Assembly: GCA_023129815.1 (NCBI GenBank)
Contig: JAGMBH010000123.1
Span: forward strand, 1 to 17,666
Length of the DNA: 17,666 nucleotides
Source: Dehalococcoidia bacterium
Lineage (GTDB): Bacteria; Chloroflexota; Dehalococcoidia; GIF9; AB-539-J10
Direction: 5' to 3'
Position 1 is the stretch's first letter; each line of letters starts with the position of its first letter. The position numbers were made by a program, and so were the translations under genes. The notes under the pieces were generated by a model that saw only the letters and a program-made list of their open reading frames with translations, did not search any database and was not told the origin of the DNA. Shown piece by piece: positions 1 through 7,241 of the stretch.

Positions 1-70
1 CTTCTGTCTCCATGGTCTCATCTTTTAGTTACGTTTCTCTGCTTATCTTAGACAAATTCACCTGGTTTAA

Positions 71-106
71 CTACTCATCAGACAAAGGCGCAGTTGTCCA
101 GGTATC
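71..106 (-). pseudogene. C-terminal coding relic 1 (TWTTAP tail)
   Basis: On the minus strand a short open stretch reads DTWTTAPLSDE and then TAG. It begins straight after an in-frame TGA (107-109) and is in a different frame from the lipoprotein gene just upstream, so it is not part of that protein. It shares the peptide TWTTAP, read in the same codon phase and close to a stop, with a second relic at 1117-1206. I infer it is the last codons of a degraded gene whose family I cannot name. The remaining bases 1-70 show no gene I can support. Confidence 0.4.
85..103. repeat. 19-bp direct repeat, copy 1
   Basis: The 19-mer aaggcgcagttgtccaggt occurs here and again, perfectly, at 1131-1149. The two copies bracket the lipoprotein gene almost exactly. 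Both are read on the minus strand as TWTTAP in the same phase, followed within a few codons by a stop, so the repeat is probably conserved coding sequence from two related gene ends rather than a transposon target duplication. Confidence 0.75.
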
Positions 107-111
107 TCACT

Positions 112-1113
112 TCAAAGGACATCTTCCAAAACACTTATTAGGTCCTTGACCTCATCTACCGTTGCTTCAGCTTGCAATGAAACCTGGGAATCATACGTCG
201 CTACGTCAACCTTGTTGAGCATATTCCTTATCTCAGGCTGAGGATAAATATACTTAACTCCGGCTATAAGCCCTTGAACAATATCGGCACTATCACTAGC
301 TATTGAACTACTGGCAAAGTATAGTTGTAACTGGAGATACATAATTGAATTATCTTTATCGAAAGTGCAAGCAGCCATATCTATGGGAATTTCTATTGGG
401 ATTCCCTGAGTGACTGATGGTGGCACTTTGTATACTCCCTTTACTAAAGGGTCACCAAGCGACTCATATAATTGATAGAGTTCCGCACTAATTGGCGTAC
501 TCTTACCAAGACCCACATCGATAATATCCTCCACTACATTTCTAGGCCCAACTGCCACCAACTTACTACTGAGAAAAGCAATATTAATATCATCAGCAAG
601 GCTATAGATATTATAGTCACTGTACGTGTATACTTCATAATTTTTAATTCTCAGTAGCTGGAGGATTTCAAAGACTTGCTTGGCTGGAATGTCACATTCA
701 ACAATAGCTCCAACATAAGGACCTGTCGCTTCTATCGTAGCAGTATCAGCAACTACTTCTATCGGAGCAATATCAGCAAATACTACAGCTTCCTTCAAAT
801 ATCTAAGGTCAACTCCAGTCTCGTCTCTAAGCTCATCCAATGCCAGGCTGAGTGTTTGTGGGGCATTTGGGTCTATTGCTGCTATGCAAGTATAGAGGTC
901 GGCAATACCTTCGTCGTTCAGGATTTCAGCTATTCTAACCTTGGCTATCGCATCGGCTTTCTCAGGCACTAAAGTTCTTGCTGTCTGGATTGAAGGGCTC
1001 TGGCAGCCAGTCAGCAGTATAGAGAGCATCAGAATACCCAACCCGAGCCCTATTACAACATTTCTCCGTTTCTTAAACTTCGTTATCTTTCCTATGGTTA
1101 ATTTCTTGAACAT
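112..1113 (-). CDS. Predicted lipoprotein of unknown function
   Basis: This encodes a 333-aa protein with a lipoprotein signal peptide: a long basic n-region (KFKKRR near residues 13-18), a hydrophobic core, and a lipobox ILLTGC with the acylated cysteine at about residue 37. The mature part is soluble, mixed alpha/beta in composition and has no motif I recognise; the alternating VxxxxI/DxG pattern recalls DUF3352-like lipoproteins, but that is only an impression. The start is supported by a strong ribosome site (aaggagg) a few bases upstream, which overlaps the end of a gene relic. The protein is probably anchored outside the cytoplasmic membrane. There is no functional context from its neighbours. 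Confidence 0.8.
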   Translation of the reverse strand: MFKKLTIGKITKFKKRRNVVIGLGLGILMLSILLTGCQSPSIQTARTLVPEKADAIAKVRIAEILNDEGIADLYTCIAAIDPNAPQTLSLALDELRDETGVDLRYLKEAVVFADIAPIEVVADTATIEATGPYVGAIVECDIPAKQVFEILQLLRIKNYEVYTYSDYNIYSLADDINIAFLSSKLVAVGPRNVVEDIIDVGLGKSTPISAELYQLYESLGDPLVKGVYKVPPSVTQGIPIEIPIDMAACTFDKDNSIMYLQLQLYFASSSIASDSADIVQGLIAGVKYIYPQPEIRNMLNKVDVATYDSQVSLQAEATVDEVKDLISVLEDVL

Positions 1114-1116
1114 TAT

Positions 1117-1206
1117 TTAACCTCCTTCATAAGGCGCAGTTGTCCAGGTTATCGTAATTGTAGCACTTGCAGAATCAGAGTTGTCAGCTTCATTTATGTC
1201 GCTTAA
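1117..1206 (-). pseudogene. C-terminal coding relic 2 (TITITWTTAP tail)
   Basis: A 29-codon open stretch on the minus strand reads LSDINEADNSDSASATITIT, then WTTAPYEGG and TAA. An in-frame TAA at 1207-1209 closes it upstream and it has no start codon. Alternating T/I residues before the tail suggest the last beta strand of a secreted beta-sandwich protein (inference). Its stop sits inside the ribosome-binding region of the downstream lipoprotein gene. It shares the 19-bp repeat and TWTTAP peptide with the relic at 71-106. Confidence 0.5.
1131..1149. repeat. 19-bp direct repeat, copy 2
   Basis: Perfect second copy of the 19-mer at 85-103, lying 1046 bp away on the other side of the lipoprotein gene and inside coding relic 2. 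Confidence 0.75.
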
Positions 1207-1252
1207 TTACTTCGCCGCCGGAATGCTTCGCTTGGAGGAGCTTCCTTAAAGG

Positions 1253-1281
1253 AAAAAATCCATACTGATGCCAATATCAGT
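1253..1281 (-). terminator. Weak terminator-like hairpin after the DUF5615 gene
   Basis: On the minus strand ACTGAT and ATCAGT form a 6-bp stem (1276-1281 with 1264-1269) around a 6-base loop. A run of six T follows five bases later (1258-1253). The stem is AT-rich and overlaps the stop codon of the DUF5615 gene, so termination would be weak. A second small palindrome, ttccttAaaggaa (1242-1254), overlaps the T run. Confidence 0.3.
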
Positions 1282-1649
1282 TACTCTCGAACTCTGATTC
1301 TGTGAACCTCCGCCAAAAGTAACTTCCCTTTATAATGATTCATATCAGGGTAGGCTGATAAGTAATCTTTCAACATTGCTATAAGCTGTGGGATAATTTC
1401 TGGATGATTTCCAACTTGAAGGGCAATGATACCCTTATAATTTGCTGGGGGATACGCCACTATATCGGCGAAATCTCCATTTAAAGAAACGAGAATGGAA
1501 TCAAGCTCCTGTGCTTTTGAAATCACAACTGAATCAGCCGAATCTGTGGGAATGTGGTCCCTTAACCGAAAAACTCCATAGCCTGCATCTCGAAACATTT
1601 GGATTATAAAATTAGAGATGCAGTGGTCTGCAAAGAATCTCAAACTCAT
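1281..1649 (-). CDS. DUF5615 PIN-like protein, probable toxin of a TA-like pair
   Basis: This 122-aa protein resembles the DUF5615 (Mut7-C/PIN-like) family: FFADHCIS near residues 5-12 matches the family's N-terminal acidic strand (usually FLADENV), and LVSLNGDFADI near residues 53-63 matches the usual LTxDxDFxxL block. These acidic residues would form a metal-binding nuclease site as in PIN-fold RNases. ATG overlaps the stop of the upstream DUF433 gene by four bases (ATGA), implying translational coupling. The DUF433-DUF5615 order is common in Chloroflexota and Cyanobacteria and is usually treated as antitoxin-toxin. The first block carries DHC instead of DEN, so activity is uncertain. Confidence 0.8.
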   Translation of the reverse strand: MSLRFFADHCISNFIIQMFRDAGYGVFRLRDHIPTDSADSVVISKAQELDSILVSLNGDFADIVAYPPANYKGIIALQVGNHPEIIPQLIAMLKDYLSAYPDMNHYKGKLLLAEVHRIRVRE

Positions 1650-1873
1650 GTGGCTGCTACTTCAAATTCCGATAGCTCGCGGGCATAATCCAAACAAGCA
1701 GCAATATGTTCCCTTGCAAGGTCTGGAAACTCCTCTATAATTTCCTCGGTGGCATTACCCGCGGCCAAATATCCGAGGACAAGGCTAACTGGGATTCTAG
1801 TCCCTTTAATTCGCGGCTTACCTCGAAGCACATCAGGCGTGCTCACAATATAATCTTCCCAATCTACCTGCAT
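1646..1873 (-). CDS. DUF433 protein, probable antitoxin
   Basis: This encodes about 75 aa with the DUF433 signature: an IVSTPDVLRGKPRIKGTRIP segment (residues 9-28) followed by a helix-turn-helix-like stretch, LVLGYLAAGNATEEIIEEFP and then LAREHIAACLDYA. The family binds DNA or acts as antitoxin to a DUF5615 partner, here encoded next with a 4-bp overlap. I place the start at ATG 1873 because a gggga ribosome site lies just upstream; an in-frame TTG at 1891 would add six residues and lacks such a site. As in other pairs, autoregulation by the complex is likely but no operator is evident. Confidence 0.85.
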   Translation of the reverse strand: MQVDWEDYIVSTPDVLRGKPRIKGTRIPVSLVLGYLAAGNATEEIIEEFPDLAREHIAACLDYARELSEFEVAAT

Positions 1874-2019
1874 ATTATCCCCCTTTTGCAATAGCGATTA
1901 GTATTCCAAGCCTTGCTCAATCTCCAATATACCCGCATTTTATCATAACCAAGCTAATTAGAGCTACCCTTGATGCAACGCAAACTGATAAACTGTCTAA
2001 TAACAACAGGAGGTATGTA

Positions 2020-2111
2020 ATGAAAAATACAAATGGCTCTATGGGGTACCCGCTCCTGCTGTTATTGGCTTGCTCTTGACAGCGCCTGGCTGTGTGACAG
2101 TTTCAGATTAG
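2020..2111 (+). pseudogene. Frameshifted, truncated lipoprotein remnant before comEC
   Basis: A strong ribosome site (aggaggt, 2008-2014) precedes ATG 2020, but the reading frame from that ATG gives only 19 codons. If one A were restored to the A5 run at 2023-2027 the frame would read MKKYKWLYGVP, a hydrophobic stretch AVIGLLL, and a lipobox TAPGC, ending VTVSD-TAG at 2109. A lipoprotein signal peptide read right through in a shifted frame is unlikely by chance, so I infer a decayed lipoprotein gene start. Its downstream part is missing, replaced by the comEC start. Confidence 0.5.
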
Positions 2112-2122
2112 AAAGTTATCTT

Positions 2123-3616
2123 ATGTGGCTGCTATATATTAGCTGTGCCTGGGTAGTTGGTGTATTTCTAGGTTCCAAAGTCGGCTTGCCACCTGTTGCC
2201 ATCTTCTCTGGACTTCTTCCTTTCTTATTTATCCCTCTTTTCCTCAACAGCAAGAAAAACTTGATAGTGACTGGATTACGCCTCCTAGCTTTCTTCGGCG
2301 GCAGCTTACGCTTCCCATCAAGCTTGCCTCAAGTAGATGAGCGTTCCCTTTGCTTCTACAACGATGAAGGAACAGCAGAAATTCAAGGCATGGTGGCAGA
2401 CGAGCCTGACGTGAGGAGCAACTTTTGCTTTTTAAAATTTTCGGCTAGCGAAATAAACGTAGATGGCACAAGAGAGGAGGTATCAGGGGCTGCTCTAATA
2501 CGAGTGCCCAGGTATCCTGCTTATCATTATGGGGATGTACTCCAAGTAACCGGGAAATTAGAGACGCCAGCTTCATTTGACGATTTCGACTACAAAAGCT
2601 ATCTAGCTCAGCAAGGAATTTACTCTGTTATTTATTACCCCGAAATAGAAGTCCTCGATACAGGCAAAGGCTTTAAGCCCTTGCAGTGGCTTTATTCCTT
2701 GAGAGAGCACCTTTCTGGTTCTTTAGCTAAGGCATTACCTGAACCGCAAGGCTCACTAGCTCAAGGTATTTTGCTCGGCATAAGGAGCCACATACCTGAT
2801 TCCCTCTACCAGGCATTTTCCCAGACAGGGACGGCACACTTATTAGCTATTTCTGGCTTGCATCTAAGTATCGTCATCGGCATGGTTCTTAGCCTCGCCA
2901 TCCTGGCTTTTGGCAGGCAGCGCTACATATATATCTGGCTAGCTCTCGTAGCTATCTGGCTTTATGCCTTGCTTACCGGGATGCGCCCACCAGTGATCCG
3001 AGCAGCAATTATGGGAAGTTTGTTTTTAATGGCTGAGTTTTTAGGAAGGCAACGAAGTGCCATCACTGCCCTGGCCTTTGCTGCCGCAGTGATGGTGGGA
3101 ATTAAGCCCCAGATTTTGTGGAGCGTCTCTTTTCAGCTTAGCTTCTTAGCTATGGCAGGGCTTGTTTTCCTCTTCCCTTACTTCCAGACATGGGGAAGAA
3201 AAGGCGTTACCGCTGTATTTAGGGATAAAGAGGTGATGGTGAATACTGGCAATATGGTAACCGATTGCTTCGCCGTAACCTTAGCAGCTATTATAGCAGT
3301 CTGGCCACTTATAGCTTATAACTTCGGCGTTGTCTCTCTGGTCACTTTGCCTGCAACCTTTTTCTCATTGCCCGCTTTGCCCGCTATTATCACCACCTCT
3401 GCGCTGGTCGCCTTCGCTGGACTCTTCATTCCGATTGCGGCTCAAATACTTGGCTGGCTAGCCTGGCTCTTCCTCAGCTACCTACTTTTAGTAGTTCAGA
3501 GCTTTGATGCCTTGCCCTTCTCATCTTTTCAGGTGACTACTGTCCCCATTTGGTTAGTATGGGGATATTATGTTGTCCTCGCAATAGCTATGGTCTTCGT
3601 TAGCCATAGAAAATAA
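2123..3616 (+). CDS. comEC: ComEC/Rec2 family DNA-uptake channel (membrane part)
   Basis: This encodes about 497 aa. It has N-terminal membrane segments, a soluble DUF4131/OB-like region (roughly residues 75-180), then the multi-helix Competence domain with the signature HLLAISGLHLSIV at about residues 239-251. ComEC forms the inner-membrane channel carrying single-stranded DNA into the cytoplasm during transformation. Full-length proteins usually end in a metallo-beta-lactamase domain; here that part is a separate gene starting 12 bp downstream with its own ribosome site. The open frame extends to ATG 2033, but those 30 extra codons overlap the lipoprotein remnant in another frame and look unlike ComEC, so I choose ATG 2123. 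The ribosome site for it is weak. Confidence 0.88.
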   Translation: MWLLYISCAWVVGVFLGSKVGLPPVAIFSGLLPFLFIPLFLNSKKNLIVTGLRLLAFFGGSLRFPSSLPQVDERSLCFYNDEGTAEIQGMVADEPDVRSNFCFLKFSASEINVDGTREEVSGAALIRVPRYPAYHYGDVLQVTGKLETPASFDDFDYKSYLAQQGIYSVIYYPEIEVLDTGKGFKPLQWLYSLREHLSGSLAKALPEPQGSLAQGILLGIRSHIPDSLYQAFSQTGTAHLLAISGLHLSIVIGMVLSLAILAFGRQRYIYIWLALVAIWLYALLTGMRPPVIRAAIMGSLFLMAEFLGRQRSAITALAFAAAVMVGIKPQILWSVSFQLSFLAMAGLVFLFPYFQTWGRKGVTAVFRDKEVMVNTGNMVTDCFAVTLAAIIAVWPLIAYNFGVVSLVTLPATFFSLPALPAIITTSALVAFAGLFIPIAAQILGWLAWLFLSYLLLVVQSFDALPFSSFQVTTVPIWLVWGYYVVLAIAMVFVSHRK

Positions 3617-3627
3617 AAGGAGGAAAA

Positions 3628-4503
3628 ATGGATTGGTCACGCTTTCCTAAAAAGTGGCTCATACCCCCTCTTTTGATAATTGCCATTCTGGTCTGGTTGG
3701 TAACCCTCACCATGCCAGATGACAAGCTCCATGTAAGCTTCTTCGATGTAGGACAGGGAGACGCCATCCTGATCCAAACTCCTAGCCACCAAAACATACT
3801 TATTGATGGCGGACCTGACCCCCAGAAGATAAATTTGGAACTAAGTAAGAAGCTTCCCTTCTGGGATAGAACAATAGACCTTATGATAGCCACTCAGCCT
3901 CAAGCTGACCATATCACCGGCCTGGTGGAGATACTTCAGAGGTATAAGGTAAAACAGGTGCTTGAGCCAGGGGTACCTTATGACTCCTCCATCTATCAGG
4001 AGTGGCTAAAGCTTGTTGATGAAGGGCAAATCAAGCATGAAATAGCCAGAGCAGGACAGGTAATTGACTTAGGCAATGGAATTAAGCTTGAGGTGCTCAA
4101 CCCGCCGACAAAATTGCTTCAGGGAACCAGCCACGATGTGGATAACAATGGGGTAGTAATAAAGCTGAGTTGGGGCAAGGTTAGCTTTCTATTTGCCGCC
4201 GATATCAGAGAGGAAGCAGAGTTTGAGCTTATCAGACAGCGATCTGATTTAAGAAGCACTGTGCTAAAAGTTGCCCACCATGGCAGCAAGACATCTACCT
4301 CTCCACAGTTCTTGGCTGTAGTTGACCCCGAAATAGCGGTGATTTCAGTAGGGGCGGATAACTCTTTTGGCCACCCCGGCACTGAGGTGGTAGAGAGATT
4401 AGTTGATAGGTTGGGTGATGATAAAGTTTATCTGACATCAGAGAATGGCACTATTGAATTCATTACCGATGGTGAAAAACTATGGGTGAGAGTGGAGCGC
4501 TAG
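3628..4503 (+). CDS. ComEC-type metallo-beta-lactamase protein, membrane anchored
   Basis: The product is 291 aa with one N-terminal membrane segment (about 10-29) followed by an MBL-fold domain of the ComEC/Rec2 C-terminal type: FFDVGQGDAILIQTP (38-52), LIDGGP (58-63), VAHHGS (215-220), FAADI (189-193) and SFGHP (246-250). The domain is thought to act as the nuclease that degrades the non-transported DNA strand. The usual HxHxDH metal motif reads TQPQADH (89-95): both histidines are glutamine while D94 and H95 remain. A good ribosome site (aggagg, 3618-3623) and the 11-bp gap from comEC indicate one operon. Metal binding and activity may be changed. Confidence 0.85.
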   Translation: MDWSRFPKKWLIPPLLIIAILVWLVTLTMPDDKLHVSFFDVGQGDAILIQTPSHQNILIDGGPDPQKINLELSKKLPFWDRTIDLMIATQPQADHITGLVEILQRYKVKQVLEPGVPYDSSIYQEWLKLVDEGQIKHEIARAGQVIDLGNGIKLEVLNPPTKLLQGTSHDVDNNGVVIKLSWGKVSFLFAADIREEAEFELIRQRSDLRSTVLKVAHHGSKTSTSPQFLAVVDPEIAVISVGADNSFGHPGTEVVERLVDRLGDDKVYLTSENGTIEFITDGEKLWVRVER

Positions 4504-4557
4504 AGGGTAATCCTTTTGTTAATAAAAGTAGGCGATGATATACTTCAGTAAATAGAG

Positions 4558-5271
4558 ATGACAAGAATAGATGCTCGAGCTGATAATGAGCTTCGCCCGG
4601 TGCGCATAACACTGGGCTATCAGAGCTTCGCCGAAGGCTCAGCCTTAATAGAACTTGGGAAGACAAGGGTGCTGTGCTCTGTGAGCATGGAAGAAAGGGT
4701 GCCCCACTTCCTTAAAGGAAGCGGCCAGGGCTGGGTCACCGCTGAATATGCTATGCTGCCTCGCTCCACCCTGACCCGCACATCACGTGGTCAGACAGGG
4801 GGAAGGAACCAGGAAATTCAGCGACTTGTTGGCCGCAGTCTAAGGGCAGCAACTAATTTATCAGTCCTGGGAGAGAGAACCTTCGTTGTGGATTGTGATG
4901 TGCTTCAGGCAGATGGTGGCACCAGAACAGCAGCTATCACCGGTGGGTACGTCGCTTTATATCAAGCCTTCCATAATCTGAGGAAGCAAGGTAGTTTGCC
5001 ATTTATGGCGTTACATAGAACGGTAGCCGCCACCAGTGTTGGCATTGTAGACGGTGATATGCTGCTCGATCTTTGTTACGAAGAGGACTATCGAGCTGAA
5101 GTCGATTTCAATGTGGTCATGACCGACAAAAATGAGTTTGTGGAAATTCAGGGAACTGCTGAAGGCAAACCATTCTCCAGAGAAGTCGCTGATTCACTGC
5201 TTTCTCTGGCCCAGCAGGGAATAGAAAAGCTATTCAAAATTCAAAAGGAAACGCTAAGAGCTTTACCTTAA
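4558..5271 (+). CDS. rph: Ribonuclease PH
   Basis: This 237-aa protein has the normal length and motifs of RNase PH: the N-terminal RADNELRPVRI, the phosphate/RNA-binding GGRNQEIQRLVGRSLRA (about 80-96) and DCDVLQADGGTRTAAITG (about 117-134). The enzyme trims tRNA 3' ends phosphorolytically as a hexameric ring. The ribosome site before ATG 4558 is weak. The gene lies 54 bp after the MBL gene on the same strand, so cotranscription is possible, though no functional link is known. It ends 32 bases before a long hairpin. Confidence 0.96.
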   Translation: MTRIDARADNELRPVRITLGYQSFAEGSALIELGKTRVLCSVSMEERVPHFLKGSGQGWVTAEYAMLPRSTLTRTSRGQTGGRNQEIQRLVGRSLRAATNLSVLGERTFVVDCDVLQADGGTRTAAITGGYVALYQAFHNLRKQGSLPFMALHRTVAATSVGIVDGDMLLDLCYEEDYRAEVDFNVVMTDKNEFVEIQGTAEGKPFSREVADSLLSLAQQGIEKLFKIQKETLRALP

Positions 5272-5303
5272 GAAAGTAGTAAGGTAATATTTCATAGTGC
5301 GTG

Positions 5304-5354
5304 AAGCGGGTGAGTTGTGAATTCATCTATATGGATGTCACACGACACCCGCTT
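5304..5354. repeat. Long imperfect hairpin between rph and the redox protein
   Basis: The arms 5304-5320 (aagcgggtgagttgtga) and 5338-5354 pair as 9 bp, a 3x3 internal loop and 5 bp. The 17-base loop contains a further catc/gatg pairing. No T run follows, so a simple intrinsic terminator is unlikely; it may be a processing site, 3'-end stabiliser for rph mRNA, or a small interspersed repeat. Confidence 0.6.
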
Positions 5355-5380
5355 AAGAATAAGAACCGGAGGTTTGAAAG

Positions 5381-5818
5381 ATGAACAGAGTTGAACGTGC
5401 GGTTTCCTGTTTTAAAGAAGGTTTCAGCTGTTCTCAGGCAATGCTTTCAGCTTACGGGCCACAACTTGGCTTAAACCACGAACTTGCCTTAAAGGTCTCT
5501 GGGGCTTTTGGAGGTGGAATGGCGCGCATGGGCGAAACATGTGGAGCGGTGACTGGTGCGTTTATGGTCATAGGGCTTAAATATGGAAAGACGAAGGTCG
5601 AGGATGAGCAAGCAAAAGAGAGGGCTTATAGCCTCGTTAGGGAATTTGTCGACAGATTTAAGTCTCGTAATGGGTCAATTGTATGTCGAGAATTGCTTGG
5701 TTGTGACATAAGCACCCCCGAGGGAAGTGATTTGGCAAAAGAGAAGAACCTCTTTGCTACTCTCTGCCCAAAGTTTGTCCAAGACGCAGCAGAGATTATC
5801 GAACAAATACTGGAATAA
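5381..5818 (+). CDS. C_GCAxxG_C_C family redox-active protein
   Basis: This 145-aa protein belongs to the C_GCAxxG_C_C family of small cysteine-rich putative redox proteins: FSCSQAML near residues 15-22, the central GGGMARMGETCGAVTGAFMVIG block (about 45-66), then VCRELLGCD (about 101-109) and LCPKFV (about 128-133). Conserved cysteines probably bind a metal or cycle thiol/disulfide; the substrate is unknown. It is often found in anaerobes. The start is supported by ggaggt (5368-5373) seven bases upstream. Separated from rph by a hairpin, it is probably its own transcription unit, and it converges on proA with a 56-bp gap that shows no clear terminator. Confidence 0.9.
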   Translation: MNRVERAVSCFKEGFSCSQAMLSAYGPQLGLNHELALKVSGAFGGGMARMGETCGAVTGAFMVIGLKYGKTKVEDEQAKERAYSLVREFVDRFKSRNGSIVCRELLGCDISTPEGSDLAKEKNLFATLCPKFVQDAAEIIEQILE

Positions 5819-5874
5819 CGAGCGTCCTGTAACAGTGTTTTGACGAACTTCGGCTGAACCACAATGGCAAAAGG

Positions 5875-7149
5875 CTAAGGGCGAACCTGACCAGTGCCGA
5901 AGATAATCCACTTGTAGCTGGTGAGCTCCTTAAGCCCCATAGGACCACGAGCATGAAATTTCTGAGTGCTTATGCCTATTTCAGCGCCTAATCCAAATTG
6001 CGAACCGTCGGTAAACCTAGTGCTGGCGTTAGCATAGACACAAGCAGCGTCTACTTCGTTCAGGAACCTCATCGCTACTGAGTAGTCTTCAGTGACAATG
6101 GCTTCAGAATGCCCCGAGCCGTATTTCTCGATGTGCTCTAGAGCTTCGTCTAAAGAACTAACTACTTTAATAGCTACCCTTAGCGATAAGAACTCCTTCC
6201 CCCAATCCTCGTCCACCGCCGGGACTAATTTTAAAGAAGAGACGGGTTTAAGGATGGCCAGAGCTTGCTCATCGCAATGCATTTCAACTCCAGCCTTGGC
6301 CCACTCCTCAGCAATGGAAGGTAGATAAGTTTGAGCAATTTGACTATGGACTAGAAGACAGTCCAGGGCGTTACATACAGTAGGACGCTGAACTTTGGCA
6401 TTATAGGCAATGGCTACAGCTTTACTCAGGTCAGCGCTTTTATCCACGTAGGTATGGCAAACACCCATTCCACCGGTGATCACCGGCATAGCAGCATTTT
6501 CCGAGACAAGCTTTATCAACCCAGGCCCACCACGGGGAATCATCAAGTCAATCACCCCTTTCATCTGGAGCATCTGGTTGACCAAAGCCCGCTCTGTAGA
6601 TTCAATAAATTGAATTGCCCCTTGAGGCACACCAGCATTCAGGCAAGCTCCTTGAGCTACTTTAGCTAACGCACTGTTGGAGTTTATAGCTTCTCTACCA
6701 CCACGGAGGATAACAGCATTGCCCGATTTAAGACACAGACTTGATATGTCTATGGTTACATTGGGGCGGCTTTCATATATAGCTCCGATAACCCCTAAGG
6801 GGACTCGCTTCTTACCTATCTGCAAACCATTAGGTAAAGTTCGCATTTCAAATACCTCGCCCACCGGGTCAGGTAAGGCAGCTACCGTTTTCACGTCCTG
6901 TGACATGGCTTCAAGGCGGCTCGGCGATAACATCAGCCTATCAAGCATAGCTTCGCTCATCCCTGAAGCTTTAGCCTCCGCGTAATCAATTTTGTTGGCA
7001 GCTAAGATTTCACTTTGCTTATCAATAAGAGCTTCAGCAACATTGAGCAAAGCTTTATTTTTAATTTCCGTGGAAAGAAAGGCAAGCTTTTTTGAAGCTG
7101 CCTTAGCAGCCGTTCCTTTTTCTTCCAGTTCCTTTATACCTGATTTCAA
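5875..7149 (-). CDS. proA: Glutamate-5-semialdehyde dehydrogenase (gamma-glutamyl phosphate reductase)
   Basis: This 424-aa aldehyde-dehydrogenase-fold protein reduces gamma-glutamyl phosphate to glutamate-5-semialdehyde with NADPH, the second step of proline synthesis. Family features include VPLGVIGAIYESRPNVT (116-132), LKSGNAVILRGG (140-151), QRPTVCNALDCLLVH (254-268, catalytic Cys259) and a C-terminal GPMGLKELTSYKW block. I read TTG at 7149 as the start because a near-perfect ribosome site (aaggaggt, 7158-7165) sits eight bases before it and no in-frame ATG fits better. Its partner proB is not adjacent: it lies upstream at 11513-10401, separated by a methyltransferase/HEPN block on the same strand. 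Confidence 0.96.
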   Translation of the reverse strand: MKSGIKELEEKGTAAKAASKKLAFLSTEIKNKALLNVAEALIDKQSEILAANKIDYAEAKASGMSEAMLDRLMLSPSRLEAMSQDVKTVAALPDPVGEVFEMRTLPNGLQIGKKRVPLGVIGAIYESRPNVTIDISSLCLKSGNAVILRGGREAINSNSALAKVAQGACLNAGVPQGAIQFIESTERALVNQMLQMKGVIDLMIPRGGPGLIKLVSENAAMPVITGGMGVCHTYVDKSADLSKAVAIAYNAKVQRPTVCNALDCLLVHSQIAQTYLPSIAEEWAKAGVEMHCDEQALAILKPVSSLKLVPAVDEDWGKEFLSLRVAIKVVSSLDEALEHIEKYGSGHSEAIVTEDYSVAMRFLNEVDAACVYANASTRFTDGSQFGLGAEIGISTQKFHARGPMGLKELTSYKWIIFGTGQVRP

Positions 7150-7183
7150 TCTACGTCACCTCCTTAGTCCCCCCGACTTCAAA

Positions 7184-7226
7184 GAAGAGGGGAAAGGTTT
7201 CTCTAAGAGAGGCTTCGCCCCTCTTC
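7184..7226. repeat. Inverted repeat between the HEPN gene and proA
   Basis: Perfect 9-bp arms, gaagagggg (7184-7192) and cccctcttc (7218-7226), enclose a nested tctc/gaga hairpin (7200-7210). In the minus-strand transcript it would follow the HEPN stop codon and precede the proA ribosome site. There is no T run after it, so it may be a weak terminator, an attenuator or a small repeat. Confidence 0.6.
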
Positions 7227-7241
7227 AACTCTCCAGATAAT

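Noticed and set aside
1201..1254. Possible degenerate copy of the mfd repeat element (tgcttcgcttgg, ttccttaaaggaa)
   Set aside because: Only a few bases resemble the element, with no terminal repeats; similarity is too slight to claim.
2033..2122. Extended N-terminus of ComEC from ATG 2033
   Set aside because: The extra 30 residues are rich in Cys/Trp/Arg without a family match and overlap a lipoprotein-signal reading frame; ATG 2123 begins directly at the first ComEC membrane helix.
3600..3640. Split between comEC and the MBL gene as a frameshift error
   Set aside because: The downstream gene has its own strong ribosome site, ATG and membrane anchor, and separate ComEC MBL genes are known in other bacteria, so it reads as a genuine two-gene arrangement.
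5819..5874. Bidirectional terminator between the convergent redox-protein and proA genes
   Set aside because: No stem of useful length followed by a T run is visible on either strand.
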